Assembly: GCA_028715885.1 (NCBI GenBank)
Contig: JAQUQX010000001.1
Span: forward strand, 62,001 to 126,000
Source: Candidatus Methanoperedens sp.
GTDB lineage: Archaea; Halobacteriota; Methanosarcinia; Methanosarcinales; Methanoperedenaceae
Direction of reading: 5' to 3'
DNA length: 64,000 nt
Notes under the pieces: generated by a model
The model's database searches: none
The model's input: only the letters and a program-made list of their open reading frames with translations
Told to the model about the DNA's origin: nothing
Position numbers and translations under genes: made by a program
Shown: piece after piece, positions 43,424 to 51,222 of the stretch
How positions within the stretch are numbered: the stretch's first letter is position 1
How the letters are laid out: every line of letters starts with the position of its first letter

Positions 43424-45062
43424 ATTATTATCAATTTTTATAGTACTGGTCATTTTCGGCAGCGCCGCTTCCGCGGCTGAGATCAATGGCAATGTTGTAT
43501 CTTTCGGGAAAAAGCTTGCCGACCAGAAAGTTACGCTGAGCGGAGTAAATGCCACGCAGAACGCTGATACAGGTGTTGTTTATAATTTCAAACCACTCTC
43601 GGATACGACAACAGATAAGGATGGAAATTATGCCTTTAAGGATCTCAACGACGGTATGTACCGTGTCAACGTAACATACAATGACATAACTTATGGAGAA
43701 AATATCGGTCTTCGGGGGAAAGCCATAGTGGATTTCAATCTCTCTGAAAAGATCGAAGGATACGTACTGAAAGTGAATAATACTCTTGAAGGGGTAGCTG
43801 TGCGCCTCATGGATGAGACCGGGATCGAGGTAATGAGCATTGTTACTAATAAAACAGGAAAATATTCGTTTAACAAGGTCAATGCCGGGAAGAGTTATAT
43901 GGTGCAGGCGAATTATGCTGATGTACCCTATACAAAACAGGTGAATGCATCAGAAAAAGCTAATTTCACAGTTTACGAATCCACAAAAAATGGGGATGTG
44001 CTCAGCGTAAGTATTGACCATATTGTCCTTTCTAAAGCGACAAATGGGATAAAAGTTGATGAATACGTTGAATTCGTGAATACCGGGGATAAAGCCTTTT
44101 TCAGTAAAGACAGGGCATATGTCGGCATTTCAACACCAGAGGGTATAACAAGGTTCCAGACCGATGCAATGGAATGCTGCCTGCAAAGGGAGAAGGATGC
44201 AGCATGGATAGACCCGATGAATCCGATATTACCTGGCGGCACATACACAGCACAGATATCATATGTTTTTAATCCGGAATCTTCAAAGAACCTGTTTTAC
44301 AAAGGTATGATATACAATACGTCCTACATTACGCTGTTATCTGACAAAAAGAACGGTTTCGGGATTGAAAGTAAATATGCTAAAAAGGAAATAGTCCAGA
44401 ACGAAGGGAAAGAGTTTGAAGTCTTAAGCTTCATGAAGGTTCCAAAAGACCAGAAACTGGATATCCAGATAACAGGGTATGTTCCATCAAATACAGGTAC
44501 CGGAGGAGATTTCGGTTATCTTATTCCTGTAGTGGCGGTAGTGTTAATCGGAGCAGTCGTGTACCCGCTGCTCAAGAATAAAATTGGCAAAAAGCGAGGA
44601 AGACGCTTTGTTAAAACAGTGCCTGCTGCAGATGTTTCGATTGATGAGCCGCAGGAAGCAGATGGAATTATCCAGCAGCCGGATGTTGTTTCGGAAAATA
44701 CCGCCGGAAAAGACATAGGTGAAATGTCATTCGAGGAACTGTTGGCTTGTAAGAACGCTGCATTTGAATCTATCCTTGCTCTTGAAAATAAATTCAATGC
44801 GGGAGAAATTACGGAAAAAGAGTACAAAGAACTCAAGAAAGAATGCAAAGAAAATGCAACGCTTGTCCTGAAACAGTTAAAGGAAGCATCATTAAACCTT
44901 GATCTTAACCAGCCTGTTTTGGAACTTGAAAAAATGATAGCGCATATAGGCGACATAGATATTCTTGAAGAGCTGCTGGAACGGGAAAAAGAGGGAGACA
45001 ACAGGAATGAACTGATGGAGATTATTGAACAGAGAATAGACGATATCGAACGCAATGAGTGA
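43416..45062 (+). CDS. MECC-motif membrane protein, copy 1
   Basis: About 548 residues: signal peptide, two carboxypeptidase-regulatory-like beta domains (about 20-185, with DKDGNYAFKDLNDGMYRV), a further beta domain with the Cys pair in AMECCLQ (Cys254, 255), a membrane span (LIPVVAVVLIGAVVYPLL), then an inside helical tail with GEITEKEYKELKKE. The last three parts are paralogous to the protein at 45520. Location in the ccm run suggests a role with apocytochrome or thiol relay, comparable in position to CcmI, but no sequence likeness to CcmI. ATG 43416 is chosen for its signal peptide. Confidence 0.75.
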   Translation: MNKLLSIFIVLVIFGSAASAAEINGNVVSFGKKLADQKVTLSGVNATQNADTGVVYNFKPLSDTTTDKDGNYAFKDLNDGMYRVNVTYNDITYGENIGLRGKAIVDFNLSEKIEGYVLKVNNTLEGVAVRLMDETGIEVMSIVTNKTGKYSFNKVNAGKSYMVQANYADVPYTKQVNASEKANFTVYESTKNGDVLSVSIDHIVLSKATNGIKVDEYVEFVNTGDKAFFSKDRAYVGISTPEGITRFQTDAMECCLQREKDAAWIDPMNPILPGGTYTAQISYVFNPESSKNLFYKGMIYNTSYITLLSDKKNGFGIESKYAKKEIVQNEGKEFEVLSFMKVPKDQKLDIQITGYVPSNTGTGGDFGYLIPVVAVVLIGAVVYPLLKNKIGKKRGRRFVKTVPAADVSIDEPQEADGIIQQPDVVSENTAGKDIGEMSFEELLACKNAAFESILALENKFNAGEITEKEYKELKKECKENATLVLKQLKEASLNLDLNQPVLELEKMIAHIGDIDILEELLEREKEGDNRNELMEIIEQRIDDIERNE

Positions 45063-45091
45063 ACATGCAGGCGAATGAGGGATAAAAACCA

Positions 45092-45523
45092 GTGTTAAGG
45101 ACAATTGTATTGTTCGTTCTGTTAATACCGCTAACATCAATTAACACCATACATGCGGATGAGGACATGACTTCTATCCTGATATGCCCCTGCGAATGCG
45201 CCATGGTTATCTCAACATGCGATTGTCCTACTGCAATACAGGTTAAAAAAGAGATTACCCAGATGAAGGAAAATGGCTTTTCAGAAAAACAGGTATTTTC
45301 AGCACTCCAGGCAGAGTACGGAAAGGAGATACAGGTACATCCTGAAAAAACAAGTTCAACATCATTATGGATAGGCGGTATATCATTGAGCATTTTATTT
45401 GTGTTTCTTGGATACATTTTTACCAGAAAACCCAGCAAGGATACTATACCTGATATAAAAAAATACGAACAACGGTTTGAAGAAGAATACAAGAAGTTTG
45501 TTCTCGAAATGGAGGAACTGTGA
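45092..45523 (+). CDS. CcmH-like thiol protein, copy 2
   Basis: A 143-residue paralogue of the protein at 43001: signal peptide, Cys-rich site LICPCECAMVISTCDCPTA, helical part with KKEITQMKENGFSEKQVFSALQAEYGKEI, one span and a charged tail. The CPC-x-C...C-x-C site is like that of deltaproteobacterial CcmH proteins as I recall them. GTG start with AATGAGGG upstream at some distance. It overlaps the next gene by 4 nt (GTGA), so the same pair order as copy 1 is kept. Confidence 0.85.
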   Translation: MLRTIVLFVLLIPLTSINTIHADEDMTSILICPCECAMVISTCDCPTAIQVKKEITQMKENGFSEKQVFSALQAEYGKEIQVHPEKTSSTSLWIGGISLSILFVFLGYIFTRKPSKDTIPDIKKYEQRFEEEYKKFVLEMEEL

Positions 45524-46503
45524 AAATCGCTCTGAAGACCTTCATTCCCGTATTCCTGATACTGTTTTACTCAATAAGTATTATTTCAGCGGAAACCAAT
45601 GAGACTATTTCAGATGATGGACATAATCTGAGCAATCAGAGCTACGATATAAGGGTTGTTCTCGACCATATTTTCATTTCAAAGAAAGACAATTCTCTTG
45701 AGGTATCTGAAGTCGTAGTATTCAGGAATGAGGGGCAGGAGATTTATTACAGCAAGGGTAACCATACTTTCTTTGCCATATCAACCCCGCAGGATATAAA
45801 AAACCTGAAAACCCAGGCGATGGAGTGCTGCCTTGTGCAGGAAGAAGGATCGGTGCTTATGGACCCGATGCAGGCTGTTAAGCCGGGTGATAACTTCCAG
45901 ATGCAGGTATCGTATACACTTCTTTCCCGAAGTTCAGAGTATGTATTCAATAAAAGCGCCATATACAATACCACGTCTCTTTCGATATTCGTTGATAGAA
46001 AAGGAGGACTGGATCCCGGAGGAGCGTATGAGACTTTAACACTTGGCGGTGTTGAGTATGACGTTATTCCTTTTAAAGATCTTAAGGCAGGGGAATCTGT
46101 TCGTATTCCGATTAAAATGACTGGTAAGCCGGATTACTTTTATGCAGGAATCGGTATCATGCTGATCTTTTCACTCGGAATGGTTTACCATTTCAGGGGT
46201 AAAATCCTGAGGAAAAGAAAGGAATATACCCTGGATGAACTTGATCTTGAGAAAAGAAAGATTTTCCAGGCAATCCACGGATTTGAAAAACATGCAGGGG
46301 ATCTAAAATCGCAAGAGTACTTGAGATTAATGGATGAATACAGGCAGAAAGCAATCCAGATATTTATTAAAATAGATAAAATAAAAAATAAAGGTCAGCC
46401 AGAACATTTAAAAGGAATGGATGAAACGCAAACAAAGACCACTAAAACTAATCAGGAGGGTTTGGAGTGTCAAGATCAAAAAAGCATAAAGGAAAAATGT
46501 TGA
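45520..46503 (+). CDS. MECC-motif membrane protein, copy 2
   Basis: A 327-residue paralogue of the protein at 43416, without the two N-terminal regulatory-like domains. It has a signal peptide, the beta domain opening YDIRVVLDHIFISKKDNSLEVSE, the Cys pair in AMECCLVQ (Cys103, 104), one span and an inside helical tail with SQEYLRLMDEYRQKA. The conserved Cys pair in both copies may form a vicinal disulphide or metal site. The end overlaps the cupredoxin gene by 37 nt. Confidence 0.75.
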   Translation: MKIALKTFIPVFLILFYSISIISAETNETISDDGHNLSNQSYDIRVVLDHIFISKKDNSLEVSEVVVFRNEGQEIYYSKGNHTFFAISTPQDIKNLKTQAMECCLVQEEGSVLMDPMQAVKPGDNFQMQVSYTLLSRSSEYVFNKSAIYNTTSLSIFVDRKGGLDPGGAYETLTLGGVEYDVIPFKDLKAGESVRIPIKMTGKPDYFYAGIGIMLIFSLGMVYHFRGKILRKRKEYTLDELDLEKRKIFQAIHGFEKHAGDLKSQEYLRLMDEYRQKAIQIFIKIDKIKNKGQPEHLKGMDETQTKTTKTNQEGLECQDQKSIKEKC

Positions 46504-46931
46504 AAGAAAAACAAACGAAAAAATTGCCAATCATGAGCATTTTGTTCATGGTTATCGTTATTGCGATTTTCGGCGCTGCATTATATTTGATCATAAGCAA
46601 ATCAGCAACATTGGAACCTGTGAACAAAGATGCCATTAAAATGACCATCACCATGGCAGGCTTTGAACCAAATACGATCAGAGCAAAAGTCGGGCAGCCT
46701 GTTACCATAAATCTCATAAATCCGGATAATTCGCATCACACAGACGGCGGTGGAATGCATAACTTCATCCTGACATCGGGATTGGCAAACCTGAATATCA
46801 CTGTCCTGCCTGAAAGCCAGGAAGTTTTCACTTTCACGCCAACACAGAAAGGCGAATATCACTGGTACTGTGACATATGCTGTGGAGGCAAGGAGAATCC
46901 CGCCATGCATGGAACACTCATAGTGGCTTGA
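46467..46931 (+). CDS. Membrane-anchored cupredoxin
   Basis: A 154-residue protein with a basic N-terminus, one membrane anchor (IMSILFMVIVIAIFGAALYLII) and a cupredoxin domain: ITMAGFEPNTIRAKVGQPVTI, GMHNFILTS with the first His, and HWYCDICCGGKENPAMHG with Cys and Met/His ligands. The C-x3-C spacing recalls the CuA site of cytochrome oxidase subunit II and nitrous oxide reductase, but the intervening His of CuA is missing. It likely carries copper or electrons outside the membrane. GTG start with GGAGG upstream. Confidence 0.85.
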   Translation: MSRSKKHKGKMLKEKQTKKLPIMSILFMVIVIAIFGAALYLIISKSATLEPVNKDAIKMTITMAGFEPNTIRAKVGQPVTINLINPDNSHHTDGGGMHNFILTSGLANLNITVLPESQEVFTFTPTQKGEYHWYCDICCGGKENPAMHGTLIVA

Positions 46932-46941
46932 AGGAGGTACA

Positions 46942-47637
46942 ATGGCAATCGACCCACAAACGTTAACACTTCCACTTGTAATTACGGCAGGTTTAATTGA
47001 TGGTTTTAACCCCTGCGCTTTTGCAGTCCTGCTGCTTTTTATAACCTTTACAATGGGCATGCTACAGATGCAGGCAAATTACAGGTATGGATTGATGAAA
47101 GTGGGTTCGATATACATTAGCGGAATATTTGTAACCTACGTGTTAATAGGCGTGGGCATCCTGAGCGCCATATCCTTCTTTTCCACAACACACGCCGTGG
47201 GCAAGGCTGCTGCTTTTATTTCTATGATACTCGGAGTAGTAATAATGAAGGATTACTTCATACCGGGCGGGTTCGGGCTGGTAATACCGGAGAGCATGCA
47301 CACTACGATAAACAACTGGATAAGGAGAACCTCAGCGCCCGGTGTCTTCGGAGCCGGAGTCCTTGTCGGTCTTTGCACAGTGCCGTGCAGCGGAGGCATT
47401 TATCTAGCGGTCATAGGTTTGTTGTCACTGCAATCAACGCTGGCTCAGGGCATATTGTACCTTCTGCTCTACAACCTGATGCTTATCGTGCCTCTTGTTG
47501 CAGTTCTTCTTGCCTCATCAAACAGGAAAGTGGTAGATAAAATGGTTGCATGGCAGTCAAGGAATAAAAATGAGGTGAGACTGTTAATGGGCTCATTCAT
47601 GGTAGCGATGGGATTCGTGATACTGTTGATAATATAA
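46942..47637 (+). CDS. ccdA: CcdA/DsbD-type thiol transporter
   Basis: A 231-residue membrane protein with six spans that brings reducing power from inside to outside. The two redox Cys are in GFNPCAFAVLL and LCTVPCSGGIYL, in the expected spans. Such proteins keep CcmH/CcmG-type thiols reduced for cytochrome c assembly and also feed other envelope thiol proteins. It starts 10 nt after the cupredoxin with GGAGG before the ATG. Confidence 0.93.
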   Translation: MAIDPQTLTLPLVITAGLIDGFNPCAFAVLLLFITFTMGMLQMQANYRYGLMKVGSIYISGIFVTYVLIGVGILSAISFFSTTHAVGKAAAFISMILGVVIMKDYFIPGGFGLVIPESMHTTINNWIRRTSAPGVFGAGVLVGLCTVPCSGGIYLAVIGLLSLQSTLAQGILYLLLYNLMLIVPLVAVLLASSNRKVVDKMVAWQSRNKNEVRLLMGSFMVAMGFVILLII

Positions 47638-47650
47638 CAAGAAGGATGAT

Positions 47651-48130
47651 ATGAAATCAAAATTTATTTTCAGTGCAATTGCAATTGCAGCGTTCTTAAT
47701 AATCGCCTACTTTATGTCCGGTGACGCACAAACATTAAACAAAACGCCTGGCGAAAAACCAGCAAGCTGGGATAATAGTAAACCGAAAATTGAACTTCCG
47801 GAATTCGCCCAAAAAACCGGGCGTGTGGCTGAAGCTTACATCTATGCAGTGCAGAATCAGGACAAGCTCATGTACCTTGCCTGTTACTGTGGATGTGCAG
47901 GCATGCAGCACTCAGACAAACTCCTTTCACATAAGAGCCTGAAGGAGTGTTACATCAAACCGAATGGAGAATATGAGCCTCATGCATCGGAATGCAAGCT
48001 GTGCAACGACATAACACTGGAAGCAAGGGATCTATTAATGAAAGGATATTCACTGAAAGAGGTCAGGGAAAAAATTGATAATGAGTATTCAGGCAGGGGT
48101 GTAGGAACAAATACATCATTGCCGCCATAG
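47651..48130 (+). CDS. PCYCGC-like envelope protein
   Basis: A 159-residue protein with N-terminal membrane anchor or signal segment and a domain with YLACYCGCAGMQH, then KECYIK and ECKLCNDI; this is the layout of PCYCGC-motif proteins, which have no defined biochemical role and often sit in copper- or stress-related clusters. The final helices ARDLLMKGYSLKEVREKIDNEY look like the helical part of CcmH. It follows ccdA by 13 nt and may receive electrons from it. Confidence 0.8.
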   Translation: MKSKFIFSAIAIAAFLIIAYFMSGDAQTLNKTPGEKPASWDNSKPKIELPEFAQKTGRVAEAYIYAVQNQDKLMYLACYCGCAGMQHSDKLLSHKSLKECYIKPNGEYEPHASECKLCNDITLEARDLLMKGYSLKEVREKIDNEYSGRGVGTNTSLPP

Positions 48131-48186
48131 GATACTGACTTTACACTAAACGTAAAATAAATATATAAATAAAATAATAAGGAGAA

Positions 48187-48387
48187 ATGAAAAATATGCA
48201 AATAGACCCAATATGTGGAATGCAGGTAGATGAGAATACAGCGCAGTATAAGACAGAATATAAAGGCAAAACCTATTATTTCTGCGCACCCGGATGCAAG
48301 AAAGCATTTGATTCAGAGCCAGAAAAATACCTGAAAAGCAAACCTGTGGGTATGGGCGAGAAAAAACCCTGGTGGAAGATCTGGTAA
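48187..48387 (+). CDS. YHS-domain metal-binding protein, 66 aa
   Basis: A YHS domain alone: IDPICGMQV, KGKTYYFCAPGCKKAFDSEP, with Cys as metal ligands, and a tail ending PWWKIW. YHS/TRASH domains bind copper or other soft metals in sensors, P-type ATPases and small chaperones. The protein at 54807 ends in almost the same Trp-rich tail. GGAG lies before the ATG. It begins 56 nt after the PCYCGC gene. Confidence 0.9.
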   Translation: MKNMQIDPICGMQVDENTAQYKTEYKGKTYYFCAPGCKKAFDSEPEKYLKSKPVGMGEKKPWWKIW

Positions 48388-48415
48388 TTTTTTTGCAGAA
48401 ATTAGAGGTGCATTA

Positions 48416-48676
48416 ATGGACAATACGAAGAACCAAAGTATGAATGAAGGATTTTTCAGCAGGCACAGGCATACATTAATGATGGTGCTCGGCTGCATAA
48501 TCCCGCTTGTGCTCCTGGGGATTTTATGGATTGCAGGAGTCTCGCAGAACATACTATCATTTGGGATACTGCTGCTTTGCCCTATAATGCATCTTGTAAT
48601 GATGAAAAATATGAAGCATGGTACGCAGAACCCTGAAAGCCAGATTGATGAAAACAAAAAAGAGGAACTTACATGA
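48416..48676 (+). CDS. Small membrane protein (DUF2933-like)
   Basis: An 86-residue protein with a soluble N-terminus, FFSRHRHTLMMVLGCIIPL, two spans and CPIMHLVMMKNMKHG. The Cys-Pro-x-Met-His and Met/His-rich end is typical of DUF2933 proteins that co-occur with copper-resistance genes. Its end overlaps the lipoprotein gene by 4 nt (ATGA). Confidence 0.7.
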   Translation: MDNTKNQSMNEGFFSRHRHTLMMVLGCIIPLVLLGILWIAGVSQNILSFGILLLCPIMHLVMMKNMKHGTQNPESQIDENKKEELT

Positions 48677-49068
48677 GAATATCAGGAATAATAATAACTT
48701 TATTCGTATTGATGGCAGTAGCTATCAGTGGCTGCTTATCAGGAGACGAGAAGCCTCCCGCTGATTTATTGGAGCCGAGGGAGAATTCGGAAGCAGATGT
48801 TAAAATATCAGTCACTTATTTGCCTGATATTACCGATGCCACTGCTTTTGAAATTAAAGTCACCGCCCATAAGAACTATAACGATGATTTCAAGAATAAC
48901 TCCTACCTGCGGGATTCCAGTGGCAAAATATATCAACCTCTGTCTTATGAGGGCGAAGGCGGGCATCATGCAAGCGGTACACTTCGATTTCCTAAGATTG
49001 AAAGCAAGAGATTTGAACTTGTGATTAAGGATATTGCAGGAGTAAATGAGAGGGTCTTTAAGTGGTAA
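48673..49068 (+). CDS. Lipoprotein-like secreted protein
   Basis: A 131-residue protein with signal peptide and lipobox VAISGC (Cys about 23), then an Ig-like beta domain of about 100 residues ending FELVIKDIAGVNERVFKW. I recognise no family for the domain. It contains a His-His-x-x-G stretch (GGHHASG) which might bind metal. Coupled by overlap to the genes on both sides. Confidence 0.7.
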   Translation: MRISGIIITLFVLMAVAISGCLSGDEKPPADLLEPRENSEADVKISVTYLPDITDATAFEIKVTAHKNYNDDFKNNSYLRDSSGKIYQPLSYEGEGGHHASGTLRFPKIESKRFELVIKDIAGVNERVFKW

Positions 49069-49561
49069 GCATATGCCGGGAATCAGTATCAAAAGCCTTT
49101 TAAAAAATCCGTTTGTTTTCGGAGCAAGTATAGGGATACTTGTAATACTTTTCAACATCTCTATCGCTTCCTTAGCAGAAGGTTCACTTGAGAAAGGATA
49201 TCAGGTTTTCCTTACTAATGGAATATTCGTGTACCTGATTCCCGTAGCAGTAGGCGTTCAGATGGGGCTTTTCAGATACCACAGGAATATTACTACTGGA
49301 AATATAGGCAGTTCAGAAAAAATGGGCATGGCAGGTTCAGCCACTTCATCGCTGACAATGGTGGCATGCTGCCTGCATCATGTGAGCGACCTGCTGCCCG
49401 CGGTAGGTTTTATCCTCGCAGCATCTTCTTTTCTTATCCGGTATAAGGATGCCATAATCACAATTGGATTGCTGGTAAACGTGATTGGGAGCGTTTATAT
49501 TGCAAAGGCAATCCTCAAAGACAGGACAATTATTGCAGAAGCGAAAAGATCCACGGTCTAA
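49046..49561 (+). CDS. Four-span membrane protein with CCxHH motif
   Basis: A protein of up to 171 residues with four spans. The third opens with SLTMVACCLHHVSDLLPAVGF, where adjacent Cys-Cys and His-His suggest a metal site in or near the membrane. Proteins with similar (M/V)ACCxHH blocks occur in bacterial metal-resistance clusters, as I recall, without known activity. Start is uncertain: ATG 49046 has GGAG at good spacing but overlaps the lipoprotein gene by 23 nt; ATG 49073 would avoid this. Confidence 0.72.
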   Translation: MRGSLSGKHMPGISIKSLLKNPFVFGASIGILVILFNISIASLAEGSLEKGYQVFLTNGIFVYLIPVAVGVQMGLFRYHRNITTGNIGSSEKMGMAGSATSSLTMVACCLHHVSDLLPAVGFILAASSFLIRYKDAIITIGLLVNVIGSVYIAKAILKDRTIIAEAKRSTV

Positions 49562-49572
49562 CAGGTGAAATT

Positions 49573-50169
49573 ATGAAAAAAGTTTATATTATAATTATTG
49601 TGGCTGCTGTGCTTGCAGTATTTTTTTTATACTCATCGGATGCAAAGAAAAGCATCTTCACAGAGAAAGTGGGTGACATGACTCTGACCAGATACGAAAC
49701 TGGCGAGACGGCAGCACAGCAGGTATCGAACATGTACGGTTTGAAAGCCATACCCATTTCGAAAGCTTATTCAGCAGTGTATAAGAGCAGAAAAGGCACC
49801 ATGCGTATCTGGGCAGTAGAAGCTCCGGATCATAATGCTGCAAATGATGCATTTAATGCCATGAACTCGATGCTTGGAGGTTCAACAGGGCACGAAGGAC
49901 ATGAATACTCGGGTGATGTGGAACAGACAGACTCCCATAAAGGGCACGGCGATGCAGGTATTATGAATGAAAACTTCACTAAACCCGTAAAATTGGAAAT
50001 CATGGAGTTTGTAAAGCCCGAAGTATATACGATGTACGCAAATAATGCAGTCAATTATTATTATTTTAAAATGAATTACAATATGGGGAGAGTTTACTGG
50101 ATAATTTTTGATTCACCGGATATGGACTATCAGGTTTCAATTGTGAAACAGGCGGTAATGGATATATAG
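49573..50169 (+). CDS. LGDM-family envelope protein 1, with His insert
   Basis: A 198-residue protein with N-terminal anchor (YIIIIVAAVLAVFFLY) and an outside domain opening EKVGDMTLTRYETGETA. It is the first of three tandem paralogues. Only this one has a His-rich insert at about 107-125 (His 107, 110, 122, 125), a likely metal-binding loop, before the common C-terminal part with VYWIIFDSPDMDYQ. Family unknown to me. Confidence 0.72.
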   Translation: MKKVYIIIIVAAVLAVFFLYSSDAKKSIFTEKVGDMTLTRYETGETAAQQVSNMYGLKAIPISKAYSAVYKSRKGTMRIWAVEAPDHNAANDAFNAMNSMLGGSTGHEGHEYSGDVEQTDSHKGHGDAGIMNENFTKPVKLEIMEFVKPEVYTMYANNAVNYYYFKMNYNMGRVYWIIFDSPDMDYQVSIVKQAVMDI

Positions 50170-50177
50170 GTGAGACC

Positions 50178-50708
50178 ATGAAGAAAAATATATCTGAAAT
50201 ATACCTTGCAATATTCATAATCGCAGTAATAGCTATTACCGTATTCCTGTATCAGGAGACACAGGAGAAGAATGCCTTCGGCATTTTCCCTGAAAAACTG
50301 GGCGATATGACCATCGCACTCTACAGGGACGGAGATGCGGCTATGGCAGATGTGAAAGGGCTGCATGGCAATAATCCTGATGTAAAAATCGAGAATGCCT
50401 ATATAGCAAACTACAGGAGTACACCTGCCAGCAAAGCCAAATTCTGGGTATCGGAGTCGAAAACAAAAGGCGAAGCCGTATCCCTTCTTGAGTCGATGAA
50501 CAGCAGGGTGGGAAAAACAGGGATGTTCAGTGATTCCACACCATTGAACATAGAAGGAATTACTGTTTATTTTGTGAGCGGGAAACCGGAAGTGGGTCTG
50601 TACCATTACTTCTATGCCAGAGATAAAAGGGTGTTCTGGATACAGATAGACAACCCGGATGAAGCTTACAGACTCAACTTCGTGAAAGAATCTATAAAAC
50701 GGATTTAG
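50178..50708 (+). CDS. LGDM-family envelope protein 2
   Basis: A 176-residue paralogue: anchor, PEKLGDMTIALYRDGDAA, ANYRSTPASKAKFWVSES, SMNSRVGKTGMF, and the end RVFWIQIDNPDEAYRLNFVKES. It keeps the same order of blocks as its neighbours without the His insert. It starts 8 nt after protein 1. Confidence 0.72.
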   Translation: MKKNISEIYLAIFIIAVIAITVFLYQETQEKNAFGIFPEKLGDMTIALYRDGDAAMADVKGLHGNNPDVKIENAYIANYRSTPASKAKFWVSESKTKGEAVSLLESMNSRVGKTGMFSDSTPLNIEGITVYFVSGKPEVGLYHYFYARDKRVFWIQIDNPDEAYRLNFVKESIKRI

Positions 50709-50712
50709 CGCA

Positions 50713-51222
50713 ATGAAACGCAGAAGAAATGGTTTTTATCTGATTGCATTTTCAGTCATAATAATTATTGTTTTGGCATTGCTGTTATACCAGAGTGAGA
50801 CGGCGCTTTTCCCGGATAAGCTCGGCGACATGGAACTTAAACTTCACAGGGAGGGGGACATAGCGATTCGCGAGATTAAAGGCTCCCATGAAGCGAAGGA
50901 TAATGTCAATCCCGGAGAAGCCCATGTGGCGCGCTACAGGAACAGCGCGGGCAGCAGGGCGACGGTATCTTTAACAGTGGCAGAGACAAACCAGAGGGCA
51001 GTGGAAACAGTGGAGAACATGAATCGCGGGATGGGCGGGATGTTCAGCAAACCTGAAACACTTGAAATAAACGGTTCAAAAATATATTACACTGAAGGCG
51101 GCGGCGAATATCACTATTATTATCCGAAGGGCAGCTTTGTTGTCTGGATAGCCATCAGCAATCCCGACAGGGCATACCAATCAGCGCTTATGGATGAATC
51201 AGTCAAAAGCATAGGTGGATGA
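50713..51222 (+). CDS. LGDM-family envelope protein 3
   Basis: A 169-residue paralogue with PDKLGDMELKLHREGDIA, ARYRNSAGSRATVSL, NMNRGMGGMF and VVWIAISNPDRAYQSALMDES. It starts 4 nt after protein 2 and its stop overlaps the methyltransferase gene by 4 nt, so all three and the enzyme form one unit. Confidence 0.72.
   Translation: MKRRRNGFYLIAFSVIIIIVLALLLYQSETALFPDKLGDMELKLHREGDIAIREIKGSHEAKDNVNPGEAHVARYRNSAGSRATVSLTVAETNQRAVETVENMNRGMGGMFSKPETLEINGSKIYYTEGGGEYHYYYPKGSFVVWIAISNPDRAYQSALMDESVKSIGG

Noticed and set aside
46467-46931. Cytochrome oxidase subunit II or nitrous oxide reductase CuA domain
   Set aside because: The Cys-x3-Cys is there, but the His between Cys and Met of a CuA site is missing and there are no oxidase subunit genes around.
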